Assembly (NCBI GenBank): GCA_020633675.1
Contig: JACKDE010000005.1
Span: 186,001 to 250,000 of the forward strand
Source: Deferribacteres bacterium
GTDB taxonomy: Bacteria > Zhuqueibacterota > Zhuqueibacteria > Zhuqueibacterales > Geothermadaptataceae
DNA: 64,000 nt
Reading direction: 5' to 3'
The first letter of the stretch is position 1. Each line of letters begins with the position of its first letter. This document shows, piece after piece, positions 51,318 to 58,643 of this stretch. Made by a program: the position numbers and the translations under genes. The notes below the pieces were generated by a model that had not been told where the DNA came from, ran no database searches, and saw only the letters and a list, made by a program, of their open reading frames with translations.

Positions 51318-52769
51318 ATGCCAATAGATATCGAACGCCTCAAAGCCTTGGAAAAAACGGCCCGGCAATTAGAGCCGGATCCCGCGACATTGCAAGGCCT
51401 TTTCAAGCAAACCGAAGCGTACGCGCGCGCCTTTCTCGATAAAATCTACGATGTGCCCGCCTACATTAAAACAAGTGACCAGGGGTTTGGCCTGCTGTCA
51501 TCGCCGATACAGGAGCAGCCCATTGCGCTGAACGAAGCATTGCAATTGCTGTCGGAGCATGTCGACACCCCCGGCATCAATCCAGCCTCTGGCGGACATT
51601 TGGGCTATATTCCCGGCGGTGGCGTGGTGCACTCCGCTTTCGCCGATTTCCTTGCCGACATCAGCAATCGCTACGCCGGTGTTTTTTTCGCCAACCCGGG
51701 CGCGGTGCGCATGGAAAACATGCTGCTGCGCTGGATGGCTGATCTGATCGGTTATCCAGCGCAGGCTGCCGGTAATCTCACCTCAGGCGGCAGCATTGCC
51801 AATCTCATCGGCATCGTCACCGCACGGGATGCCCAGCAACTCAAGGCCAAAGATTTTGAGCGCGCGGTGATCTATCTTTCCAAACAGGTCCATCACAGCG
51901 TCGCCAAGGCCATCCGCATCGCCGGACTCAAAGAGTGCATTGTGCGGCACGTGCCGCTGGACAACCATTATCGCATGCGCAGCGAGGCGCTCGAGCAACA
52001 AATCGTCGCAGACAAGGCTGCCGGCCTTTTGCCATGGCTGGTGATCGCTTCGGCAGGCACCACCGACACCGGCGCGGTCGACCCGATAAGCACCATCGGC
52101 GAAATTGCTCACCAACAAGGCCTGTGGTACCACATCGACGGCGCGTATGGTGCGTTTTTTATTTTGTGCGATGAAGGCCAACAAATACTGAAAGGCATGG
52201 ATCGATCCGATTCGCTGGTGATGGATCCCCACAAAGGGCTGTTTTTGCCTTATGGCTGCGGTGCCGTGCTGGTCAAAGATCGTCAAAAATTGTTGGACTC
52301 ACATTATTACCTGGCAAATTACATGCAGGATACCGTGAGTGCAAACGAGGAATTGTCGCCGGCGGATTTGTCGCCCGAGCTCACCAAGCATTTCCGCGGC
52401 CTGCGCGTCTGGCTGCCGCTCAAGCTCATCGGCCTGGCGCCATTCCGCGCCTGTCTGGCCGAAAAAATCGAGCTGGCACGCTATTTTTACGAAAAAATCC
52501 AGCGCATCGACGGTTTTGAAGTTGGACCGTTCCCGGATTTGTCGGTAGTGACTTACCGTTACGTGCCAAAGCGCGGCGACGCCAACGCCTTCAATCAAAA
52601 ACTCGTACAAAAAATGCACGAAGACGGGCGCGTTTTCATCTCGTCCACGGTGCTCGATGGCACATTCACGCTGCGAGCGGCGGTGCTGGCATTCCGCACC
52701 CATCGCGACACCATCGATTTGGCGCTGGATATGCTTCGCCAAAAGGCAGAGCAGCTTGCTGCCGAATGA
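51318..52769 (+). CDS. PLP-dependent group II decarboxylase (aromatic-L-amino-acid type)
   Basis: The 483-residue protein has the group II decarboxylase motifs: 'GNLTSGGSIANLIGIVTARD' (phosphate and ring contacts), 'HHSVAKAIRIAGL' with the stacking His, 'TTDTGAVDPISTIGEIA', 'WYHIDGAYGAFFIL' with the Asp that contacts the pyridine N, and the cofactor lysine in 'SLVMDPHKGLFLPYGCG'. Members decarboxylate aromatic amino acids, glutamate, 2,4-diaminobutyrate or cysteine sulfinate. This one resembles the tyrosine/tryptophan side ('EQPIALNEALQLLSEHV', 'GHLGYIPGGGVVHSAFAD'), but the substrate is not certain. The gene is divergent from tyrA. Confidence 0.92.
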   Translation: MPIDIERLKALEKTARQLEPDPATLQGLFKQTEAYARAFLDKIYDVPAYIKTSDQGFGLLSSPIQEQPIALNEALQLLSEHVDTPGINPASGGHLGYIPGGGVVHSAFADFLADISNRYAGVFFANPGAVRMENMLLRWMADLIGYPAQAAGNLTSGGSIANLIGIVTARDAQQLKAKDFERAVIYLSKQVHHSVAKAIRIAGLKECIVRHVPLDNHYRMRSEALEQQIVADKAAGLLPWLVIASAGTTDTGAVDPISTIGEIAHQQGLWYHIDGAYGAFFILCDEGQQILKGMDRSDSLVMDPHKGLFLPYGCGAVLVKDRQKLLDSHYYLANYMQDTVSANEELSPADLSPELTKHFRGLRVWLPLKLIGLAPFRACLAEKIELARYFYEKIQRIDGFEVGPFPDLSVVTYRYVPKRGDANAFNQKLVQKMHEDGRVFISSTVLDGTFTLRAAVLAFRTHRDTIDLALDMLRQKAEQLAAE

Positions 52770-52794
52770 AGGTGGTTAGGCCTTGACCACCTTC
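52768..52794. terminator. Hairpin shared by two convergent gene ends
   Basis: Arms GAAGGTGGT (52768-52776) and ACCACCTTC (52786-52794) form a perfect 9-bp stem with a 9-nt loop. The stem covers the TGA of the decarboxylase gene and the stop region of the Ste24-like gene, so the stops and terminator coincide. There is no long T-run, so its efficiency is uncertain. Confidence 0.6.
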
Positions 52795-54044
52795 GCTGCG
52801 TAAGCATCCATCGCGGCCAGCCGCTCGGCTAGAGTCGGGTGCGAGTAATGATAAAAGCTGTACCAGGGATGTGGCGTCAAATTGCTGAGATTTTCCGAGC
52901 TCAACTTCAGCAACGCGCCGTGCAAGCCCTCCGCGCTACCGGTCGCATCCACTGCATAACGGTCAGCTTGGTACTCATATTTTCGTGACAGAATCGAACT
53001 CAGCGGCGACAGGAAAAAAGTAAACGGCCCGGCGCAGAAGCCAAAGATGACGATGGCTGCATGATAGCTGTTTTCGGCAAAGCCGAATGCCTGGAAGAAG
53101 GCGTCGAGTTGCAGCAACAGGCTCAGTACATACAGGCCAGCGAGCAAACTCAACATCGACAAGACCAGCATTTTTTTGATATGCTTCTTTTTCTCGTGGC
53201 CGATTTCGTGCGCCAGCACTGCCACCACCTGCGGCTCGGTAAGGGACTCGATCAGCGTGTCAAACAGCACGATGCGCTTGCTGCGGCCGAAGCCGGTAAA
53301 ATAGGCATTGCTGTGTTTCGAGCGCTTGCTGCCGTCCATTTTGAAAATGCCGCTGGTGCGAAAACCGCACTTATCAGCCATCTCCAAAATCCGCTCGCGC
53401 AGGCTACCGACTTCCAGCGGTGTAAACTTGTTAAACAGCGGCGCGATCAGTGTCGGATACAGCAACACCATCAGCAATTGAAATCCGGCGATAAACAAAA
53501 AGGCATACAGCCACCAGAAACGCCCAGCCGACTCCATGAACCAGAACAAGCCGTACAGCAAAGGCGCCATTAAGACGGCGCTCAACAACAGACCCTTGAG
53601 CATGTCGAGTATGTACAGCTTCGGCGTCATTTTGTTGAAGCCGAATTTTTCTTCGATAACGAAGGTGGAGTAGAGCGAAAACGGCAGCGATGCCAAATTG
53701 AACAGCAGCGCCAATGCAAACACATAAATCACACCATGGGTAAAGGTGCCGAGTTGAAATTGGCCGAGCCAGTCATCGAGATAGCCGAGCGCACCGCTGA
53801 GAATAACGGCCAGCAGGACCAGCGCCGAAAAAAGCGAAGAGACGATACCAAATCGTGTTTTGGTGATGGTGTAATCGATGGATTTTTTGTAGGTTGCGGC
53901 ATCGACACGATCAGCGAACGCTGGCGGCGGCGCGGCGGCATTGGCGCGCACGTTGCGCATGTTCAGTATATTGAGCAATGTTTCCCAGGCAAATTGCAGC
54001 GCGAACAAAACAAGATAAAGAATCAGAATTTGGCTACTGTCCAT
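52776..54044 (-). CDS. M48 family metalloprotease (Ste24/CAAX protease-like)
   Basis: ATG 54044 gives the family opening 'MDSSQILILYLVLFALQFAW' and 422 residues; a longer frame to 54236 runs through repeat DNA. The protein has about seven transmembrane helices, the zinc motif 'VLAHEIGHEKKKH', and the third ligand Glu in 'RKYEYQADRYAVDATG'. 'NAYFTGFGRSKRIVLFDTLI' is the conserved active-site strand. Eukaryotic Ste24 cleaves prenylated peptides; bacterial members degrade misfolded membrane proteins. It is convergent with the decarboxylase gene. Confidence 0.93.
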   Translation of the reverse strand: MDSSQILILYLVLFALQFAWETLLNILNMRNVRANAAAPPPAFADRVDAATYKKSIDYTITKTRFGIVSSLFSALVLLAVILSGALGYLDDWLGQFQLGTFTHGVIYVFALALLFNLASLPFSLYSTFVIEEKFGFNKMTPKLYILDMLKGLLLSAVLMAPLLYGLFWFMESAGRFWWLYAFLFIAGFQLLMVLLYPTLIAPLFNKFTPLEVGSLRERILEMADKCGFRTSGIFKMDGSKRSKHSNAYFTGFGRSKRIVLFDTLIESLTEPQVVAVLAHEIGHEKKKHIKKMLVLSMLSLLAGLYVLSLLLQLDAFFQAFGFAENSYHAAIVIFGFCAGPFTFFLSPLSSILSRKYEYQADRYAVDATGSAEGLHGALLKLSSENLSNLTPHPWYSFYHYSHPTLAERLAAMDAYAAKVVKA

Positions 54045-54093
54045 TGTTGCTTTCTTTAGTCGAAGGATTGACGATTTCTCTGAGATGGTCTCT

Positions 54094-54389
54094 GTTTTTT
54101 TAAGCCACGGATTAAAGAACTTTGCGGCAAATTTTAAAACCGAATGCTCGAGATTGACATTTGAATGAATGAAAGCTGAATTCGATGTAAGCAAAACATC
54201 AGATTCTTCAGCCTGAGTGAAATCGAAAGCAATCAAAAGTCCTTGTACCCCAAGCTCAGAATCTTCATGGTTCGACTCCGCTCTCCATGAAGATGGCCTC
54301 CACGCAGCCGGGAATTAGTTACGTCCCACTCGCATGAATTGAACAAAATCGAATCCGTGAAAATCTGTGTCGATCTGTGGCCAAAAAAT
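54094..54389. repeat. AGCCACGGAT-family repeat remnant, probably interrupted
   Basis: The left end TTTAAGCCACGGATTAAAG (about 54097-54115) and the right end, read on the other strand, TTGGCCACAGATCGACAC (54344-54386), are the two halves of the family seen at 40435 and 51135. Here they are about 300 bp apart in place of about 100, so the element has probably gained an insertion. This fills most of the 387-bp gap between the Ste24-like and MATE genes. Confidence 0.55.
54261..54294. repeat. Perfect hairpin inside the interrupted repeat
   Basis: Arms ATCTTCATGG (54261-54270) and CCATGAAGAT (54285-54294) form a 10-bp stem with a 14-nt loop containing TTCGACTCCG. It may be part of the inserted DNA between the repeat halves. 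Confidence 0.7.
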
Positions 54390-54431
54390 GAACTGCAAAT
54401 AAAATAGAGCCAACCCCAAACAAAAGCAAGA

Positions 54432-55760
54432 ATGAATTCTCCACAACCAACCACCACTCTGTCGCTGCGCCGGCGCTTTTTTAGGCTGGCGATTCCCAAT
54501 ATTCTCTCCAACATCACCGTACCGCTGGTCGGGCTGGTCGACACCGCCATGCTCGGCCATCTCGACGACATCCGCTTTCTCGCCGGCGTGGCGCTGGCCG
54601 CGATCCTGTTCGAGTTCGTGTACTGGACTTTCGGCTTTCTGCGCATGAGCACCACCGGCATGACCGCCCAGGCTGTCGGCCGTGATGACCAGCACGGTCT
54701 GGCGCTCATTTTGTACCGCTCGCTGTTTCTGGCTGCGCTGTTTGCGCTGCTGATTTTGCTGCTGCAAAAACTGTTGGCGTGGATCGGCTTCGGTCTGCTT
54801 TCCGGCACAGCGCCGGTCGAGGCAGCCGGGCGCGATTACTTTTTTGCACGCATTTGGGACGCCCCGGCGACGCTGGCCAACTTTGTTTTTCTGGGCTGGT
54901 TTCTCGGCCGTGAGCGCAGCGATTACGCGCTCTACATGACCATCGTTGCCAATATCGCCAACGTCATTCTCGATTATATTTTTCTGTTCGAATTGCACCT
55001 GGCGGCATACGGGGCCGGGCTGGCCACCATGATCGCGCAGTATTTGAGCCTGGCTGTTGCGATCTTTTTATACCGGCGGCTGGCTGGCAAGGCAACCATT
55101 GCCTGGCGCGAAGTGATCGATTTCAAGGCTTTGCTGGACATGCTCAAGCTCAATGTCGACATCACCATTCGCACACTCGGGCTGATCTCGGCATTTGCGG
55201 TATTCACCAATTTCAGCGCAACTTTGGGCGTGGCAACGCTGGCGGCAAATGCCGTTTTGCTACGCATTCTCGAATTTTCTGCCTACTTCATCGATGGTGC
55301 GGCGTTCGCGACCGAAAGCTTGTGTGGCATTTTTTACGGCCAAAAAAACAAGGCCATGCTGGCAGCGGTGCTGCGCTACGCCCTGCTGATCGGTGAGGCG
55401 TTTGCGCTGGGCATCATTGCGGTGCTGCTGCTGGCGCCGGTGCCATTTTACCAGCTTCTGACCTCACACCAAAACATCATCGACCTGGTGCAGAAATACG
55501 ATTTGTACGTGCTGATCGTGCTGGTTTTCGGTGCGCCAGCCTACATTTACGATGGCTTTTTTATCGGCTTGCTGCGGGGGCGGACGCTGCGCAACAGCAT
55601 GCTGGTGAGCACACTGCCGCTGTTTTTGCCGGTGGCGCTGCTGGGCTGGTACATACAAAACAACCACGTGCTGTGGCTGTCGATGCTGGCTTTTATGATC
55701 GGCCGGGCAGGCACGCTGTGGTGGGCGAGCCGGACTTTCCTGCGTGATATGGATGGCTAA
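54432..55760 (+). CDS. MATE family efflux transporter (DinF-like)
   Basis: The 442-residue, 12-helix antiporter has the MATE landmarks 'FFRLAIPNILSNITVPLVGLVDTAMLGHL' (first helix with Asp of the cation site), 'FWTFGFLRMSTTGMTAQAVG' and, after mid-protein, 'YFIDGAAFATESLCGIFYGQ'. The DinF branch is indicated by the 'LFEFVYWTFGFLRM' helix. It expels cationic drugs or metabolites by Na+ or H+ exchange at the inner membrane. The gene is isolated between repeat-rich gaps. Confidence 0.94.
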   Translation: MNSPQPTTTLSLRRRFFRLAIPNILSNITVPLVGLVDTAMLGHLDDIRFLAGVALAAILFEFVYWTFGFLRMSTTGMTAQAVGRDDQHGLALILYRSLFLAALFALLILLLQKLLAWIGFGLLSGTAPVEAAGRDYFFARIWDAPATLANFVFLGWFLGRERSDYALYMTIVANIANVILDYIFLFELHLAAYGAGLATMIAQYLSLAVAIFLYRRLAGKATIAWREVIDFKALLDMLKLNVDITIRTLGLISAFAVFTNFSATLGVATLAANAVLLRILEFSAYFIDGAAFATESLCGIFYGQKNKAMLAAVLRYALLIGEAFALGIIAVLLLAPVPFYQLLTSHQNIIDLVQKYDLYVLIVLVFGAPAYIYDGFFIGLLRGRTLRNSMLVSTLPLFLPVALLGWYIQNNHVLWLSMLAFMIGRAGTLWWASRTFLRDMDG

Positions 55761-55803
55761 GTGGTCTATTTTGGACGCAATTTACATGATGAACAAAATG
55801 AAA

Positions 55804-56074
55804 GAGGCTGTCGAAAAGACCCGAAACTGTCATGTCGGAGACATCTATTTTGATTATTCAAGATTTTGAGCGTATTTTTATGTGACTATTCAGTCTGAGG
55901 TGTCATTGCTTTAGCAATCTTTCCGGCCACAAGCTCTGACTGGAAGATTAAATTTGGATAATATTCAAGGGAAGATGCCTCAAGGCATGACAGACTGAAT
56001 AGTCACAATTTTTTGCCTGAATGCAAAATAGATTCCGTCCTGAATGACACAAAAACAGGTTTTTCGACAGTCTC
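55804..56074. mobile_element. MITE-like element, copy 1 of the GAGACTGTCGAAAAA family, interrupted
   Basis: Ends are GAGGCTGTCGAAAAG (left) and, inverted, TTTTTCGACAGTCTC (right; 13 of 15 match). Both halves match copy 2 at 56306-56445 (for example 'CATCTATTTTGATT', 'GATTTTGAGCGTA', 'CCTGAATGCAAAATAGATTC'). A second element at 55881-56007 sits in the middle; without it the copy is about 144 bp, the same size as copy 2. Confidence 0.85.
55881..56007. mobile_element. MITE-like element nested inside another (diverged GACTATTCAG ends)
   Basis: A 127-bp element with perfect 17-bp inverted ends TGTGACTATTCAGTCTG (55881-55897) and CAGACTGAATAGTCACA (55991-56007). The core GACTATTCAG matches the GGCTATTCAG ends of the copies at 22551 and 31265, so it is a diverged relative with an unrelated interior. 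The flanks carry ATTTTT on both sides (55874-55879, 56008-56013), a possible target duplication. It has no coding frame. Confidence 0.85.
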
Positions 56075-56305
56075 GTAAGCATCATGTTTATCGTGTTCAT
56101 CCTGTCTATGCTTTTAAAGTAACCGTAATGATGAAATCGTGTAGTTAGCAAAAGCCCGGCCGGCCAGTTGCGATTTTGCGTTGGGCTTCAATCGGGCGTG
56201 CTTGTGCTTGACAATGCCGGATTTGATTGATATTATGCTGAATCGCTATTTCAAAGAATCCACTACCTGACGCTTTTTTATGGCGCACGAACCTTTCACC
56301 CCTAT
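56075..56305. other. Intergenic spacer between two repeat elements
   Basis: 231 bp without a supported gene. It starts with a fragment of the common motif 'CATGTTTATCGTGTTCATCC' (a dispersed-repeat scrap). The rest shows nothing recognisable. Confidence 0.4.
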
Positions 56306-56445
56306 GAGACTGTCGAAAAAGTCCAAAATTGTCATGTAGGAAGCATCTATTTTGATTTTTTATCCTGATTTTGAGCGTAGTTTCTACCTGAATGCAAAAT
56401 AGATTCCATCCTGAATGACATAAAAGTAGGTTTTTCGACAATCTC
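56306..56445. mobile_element. MITE-like element, copy 2 of the GAGACTGTCGAAAAA family
   Basis: A 140-bp uninterrupted element. The left end GAGACTGTCGAAAAA pairs with the right end TTTTTCGACAATCTC. The inverted similarity continues inward ('TGTCAT', 'CATCTATTTTG' against 'CAAAATAGATTCC', 'ATGACA'), so the single strand folds as one long imperfect hairpin. It is upstream of the GH3 gene and could form a transcriptional barrier. Confidence 0.85.
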
Positions 56446-56584
56446 CATGGAATTGCCGTGCGATGGAAATTCCGAAGGGATGATATGATTATAGAAAAAA
56501 TTGAATAAAGTCATTCTTCTTAAACCCCGGGATGGATGACATGACAAAAAGTGTCAGGTAGCGATAAAAAATGGACCAGCAAAT

Positions 56585-57958
56585 ATGGCAAAAAAATCGA
56601 AAATACGTCTGCTCTTTTGCGCGCTTCCGCTATTTTTTCTGACAAATCCTGTGCAGTCTCAAAGCTTAAGCGACAAAATAGGGCAGATGCTGATCGTGGG
56701 ATTTCATCAGCCGAGCCCTTTTATGGATACGCTTTGGGTTGACATTAAGCAGAGAAATATAGGGGGCGTTATTTTATTCGGGCGCAATGTCGTCAATCCC
56801 GCTCAAATCCAGCATTTAAATGCCCAACTACAACAAGCAGCCACAATTCCGCTGTTCATTGCCATAGACCAGGAAGGCGGCTATGTATCACGGCTCGATG
56901 CTGATAATGGATTCGCCGATACATACACAGCTTTTACGCTGGGCACCACGTTTAATCTTGAAGATTCGACTCGCCGCAGTGCCGAAATGATGGCGCAATG
57001 GCTTGCCGGGCGCGGGATCAACCTGAATCTCGCGCCGGTCGTCGATGTGAATGTCAATCCGGCGAGTCCGGCAATCGGACATTGGGAGAGAAGCTTTTCA
57101 AGCGATCCCATGACTGTTTTTCAGCATGCCGCGTGGTTTATCGATGAATTTCATCAAAAAGATATTACCACGACATTAAAGCATTTTCCGGGACATGGCA
57201 GTGCAGAGACAGATTCCCATTTTGGATTCACCGATATCACCCAAACATGGGCGGACTCCGAATTGGTGCCCTACCAACAATTGATCGGGCAAGGCTATGC
57301 GGATTTGATCATGACAGGGCATGTCTACAATGCCCATCTCGATTCCACCTATCCGGCGTCTCTCTCTTACCAAACCATTACCGGTCTGCTGAAAGACAGC
57401 CTGGGATTTACCGGAGCGGTGATCAGCGATGAAATGCTGATGGGCGCCATTGTCAACAATTACAGCTTTGACCAGGCCATTGAGCTGGCGATCAATGCCG
57501 GTACCGATATATTGCTGTATAGTACAAACGAAAGAAACAATCACTCCCTGGTTCGGGAGGTCATCGAAATTGTTGAGCAAAAAGTGCTTGCCGGTTTGAT
57601 TCCGATGAGCCGAATCGATGATGCCTACAACAAAATCATCGCTTTAAAACAGCGCATCACTGCTGTGGCTGAACCACTGGCAAGCAGTCAAATCCCCAAG
57701 AGCCTGAATTTGATCAATTACCCCAATCCATTTAACAGTGGCACAACCATCGAATTTTCCTTGCCAAAAACCGATTTTTTCACCCTGAAAATCTACAATA
57801 TTTTCGGGCAGGAAATCGCCACGATTTTTTCAGGAAATCTTGCGGCGGGAACGTATCAGTATCAGTGGGAAGCCTCGCAATATGCCAGCGGCCTGTACTA
57901 CTGCCGAATTGCGTCCGGCGACTATCAGCAAACGAACAAGATGATCTTGATGAAGTAG
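56585..57958 (+). CDS. Secreted glycoside hydrolase family 3 (NagZ-like) with T9SS sorting domain
   Basis: The 457-residue protein has a signal peptide ('LLFCALPLFFLTNPVQSQ'). The GH3 barrel shows 'IGQMLIVGFHQPSPFMD', 'PLFIAIDQEGGYVSRL', 'LNLAPVVDVNVNPASPAIG', the catalytic dyad region 'TLKHFPGHGSAETDSH' and the nucleophile Asp in 'GAVISDEMLMGAIVNN'. This is the beta-N-acetylhexosaminidase (NagZ) form without a C-terminal sandwich of its own. The last 80 residues are a T9SS tail ('LINYPNPFNSGTTIEFSLPK', 'TLKIYNIFGQEIATIF', 'ASGLYYCRIASGDYQQTNK'). It should act outside the cell on chitin or peptidoglycan fragments, unlike the cytosolic NagZ of enterobacteria. Confidence 0.93.
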   Translation: MAKKSKIRLLFCALPLFFLTNPVQSQSLSDKIGQMLIVGFHQPSPFMDTLWVDIKQRNIGGVILFGRNVVNPAQIQHLNAQLQQAATIPLFIAIDQEGGYVSRLDADNGFADTYTAFTLGTTFNLEDSTRRSAEMMAQWLAGRGINLNLAPVVDVNVNPASPAIGHWERSFSSDPMTVFQHAAWFIDEFHQKDITTTLKHFPGHGSAETDSHFGFTDITQTWADSELVPYQQLIGQGYADLIMTGHVYNAHLDSTYPASLSYQTITGLLKDSLGFTGAVISDEMLMGAIVNNYSFDQAIELAINAGTDILLYSTNERNNHSLVREVIEIVEQKVLAGLIPMSRIDDAYNKIIALKQRITAVAEPLASSQIPKSLNLINYPNPFNSGTTIEFSLPKTDFFTLKIYNIFGQEIATIFSGNLAAGTYQYQWEASQYASGLYYCRIASGDYQQTNKMILMK

Positions 57959-57986
57959 TCACAGGTGATTGCAGGAAAGGTGCAAG

Positions 57987-58547
57987 TTGAATAACGAAAA
58001 ACTGACAGCAAGCCAACGGGCAGAACTCCTCAATACATTGCAAGCCCGTTTCGAGCAAAACATGAATCGCCACGAAAGCCTGAGGTGGACTGAAGTGCAG
58101 GCAAGGCTGGAAGCGAATCCACAAAAGCTGTGGTCGCTCAACGAAATGGAGCAAACCGGTGGCGAGCCGGATGTTGTCGGTTACGATCAAAAGACGCGCG
58201 AATACATTTTTTACGATTGCTCAGCGGAAAGCCCCAAAGGCCGCCGGAGCCTTTGTTACGACCGTGCTGCACTGGAAGCAAGGAAGGAGCATAAGCCGAA
58301 AAATTGTGCTCAGGATATGGCGGCTGCCATGGGCATCGAGATTCTGACGGAAGAGCAATATCGGGAGTTGCAAAACCTCGGGAATTTCGACACCAAAACC
58401 TCAAGCTGGGTGAAAACACCTGCCGCTATCAGAAAGCTCGGCGGCGCCATCTTTTGTGACCGCCGCTACGATACGGTCTTTGTCTACCACAACGGCGCAG
58501 AATCCTATTATGCCGCCAGGGGATTCCGCGGCTCGCTAAGGATTTGA
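57987..58547 (+). CDS. DUF4256 family protein
   Basis: The start is TTG 57987, 6 nt after AGGAAAGG, giving 186 residues (a TTG at 57969 lies before this site). The sequence matches the DUF4256 family: 'LLNTLQARFEQNMNRHESLRW', 'QKLWSLNEMEQTGGEPDVVG', 'YIFYDCSAESPKGRRSLCYD', 'MAAAMGIEILTEEQYRELQ' and 'RYDTVFVYHNGAESYYAARG'. Soluble, function unknown. It follows the GH3 gene by 28 bp, but the products are unrelated in place (secreted versus cytosolic). Confidence 0.88.
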   Translation: MNNEKLTASQRAELLNTLQARFEQNMNRHESLRWTEVQARLEANPQKLWSLNEMEQTGGEPDVVGYDQKTREYIFYDCSAESPKGRRSLCYDRAALEARKEHKPKNCAQDMAAAMGIEILTEEQYRELQNLGNFDTKTSSWVKTPAAIRKLGGAIFCDRRYDTVFVYHNGAESYYAARGFRGSLRI

Positions 58548-58643
58548 ACGCCGCTGGCGCAACAGTCTGCAGCAGAGCGCTCAGGCTGCTTTCGCCTGTA
58601 TGGCGTCATACAAGGTGTTAAAAATTCAAACCGGAGACAACGC

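Noticed and set aside
52776..54236. Longer start for the Ste24-like protease
   Set aside because: The added 64 residues run through repeat-derived DNA; the family normally opens at the residue encoded at 54044.
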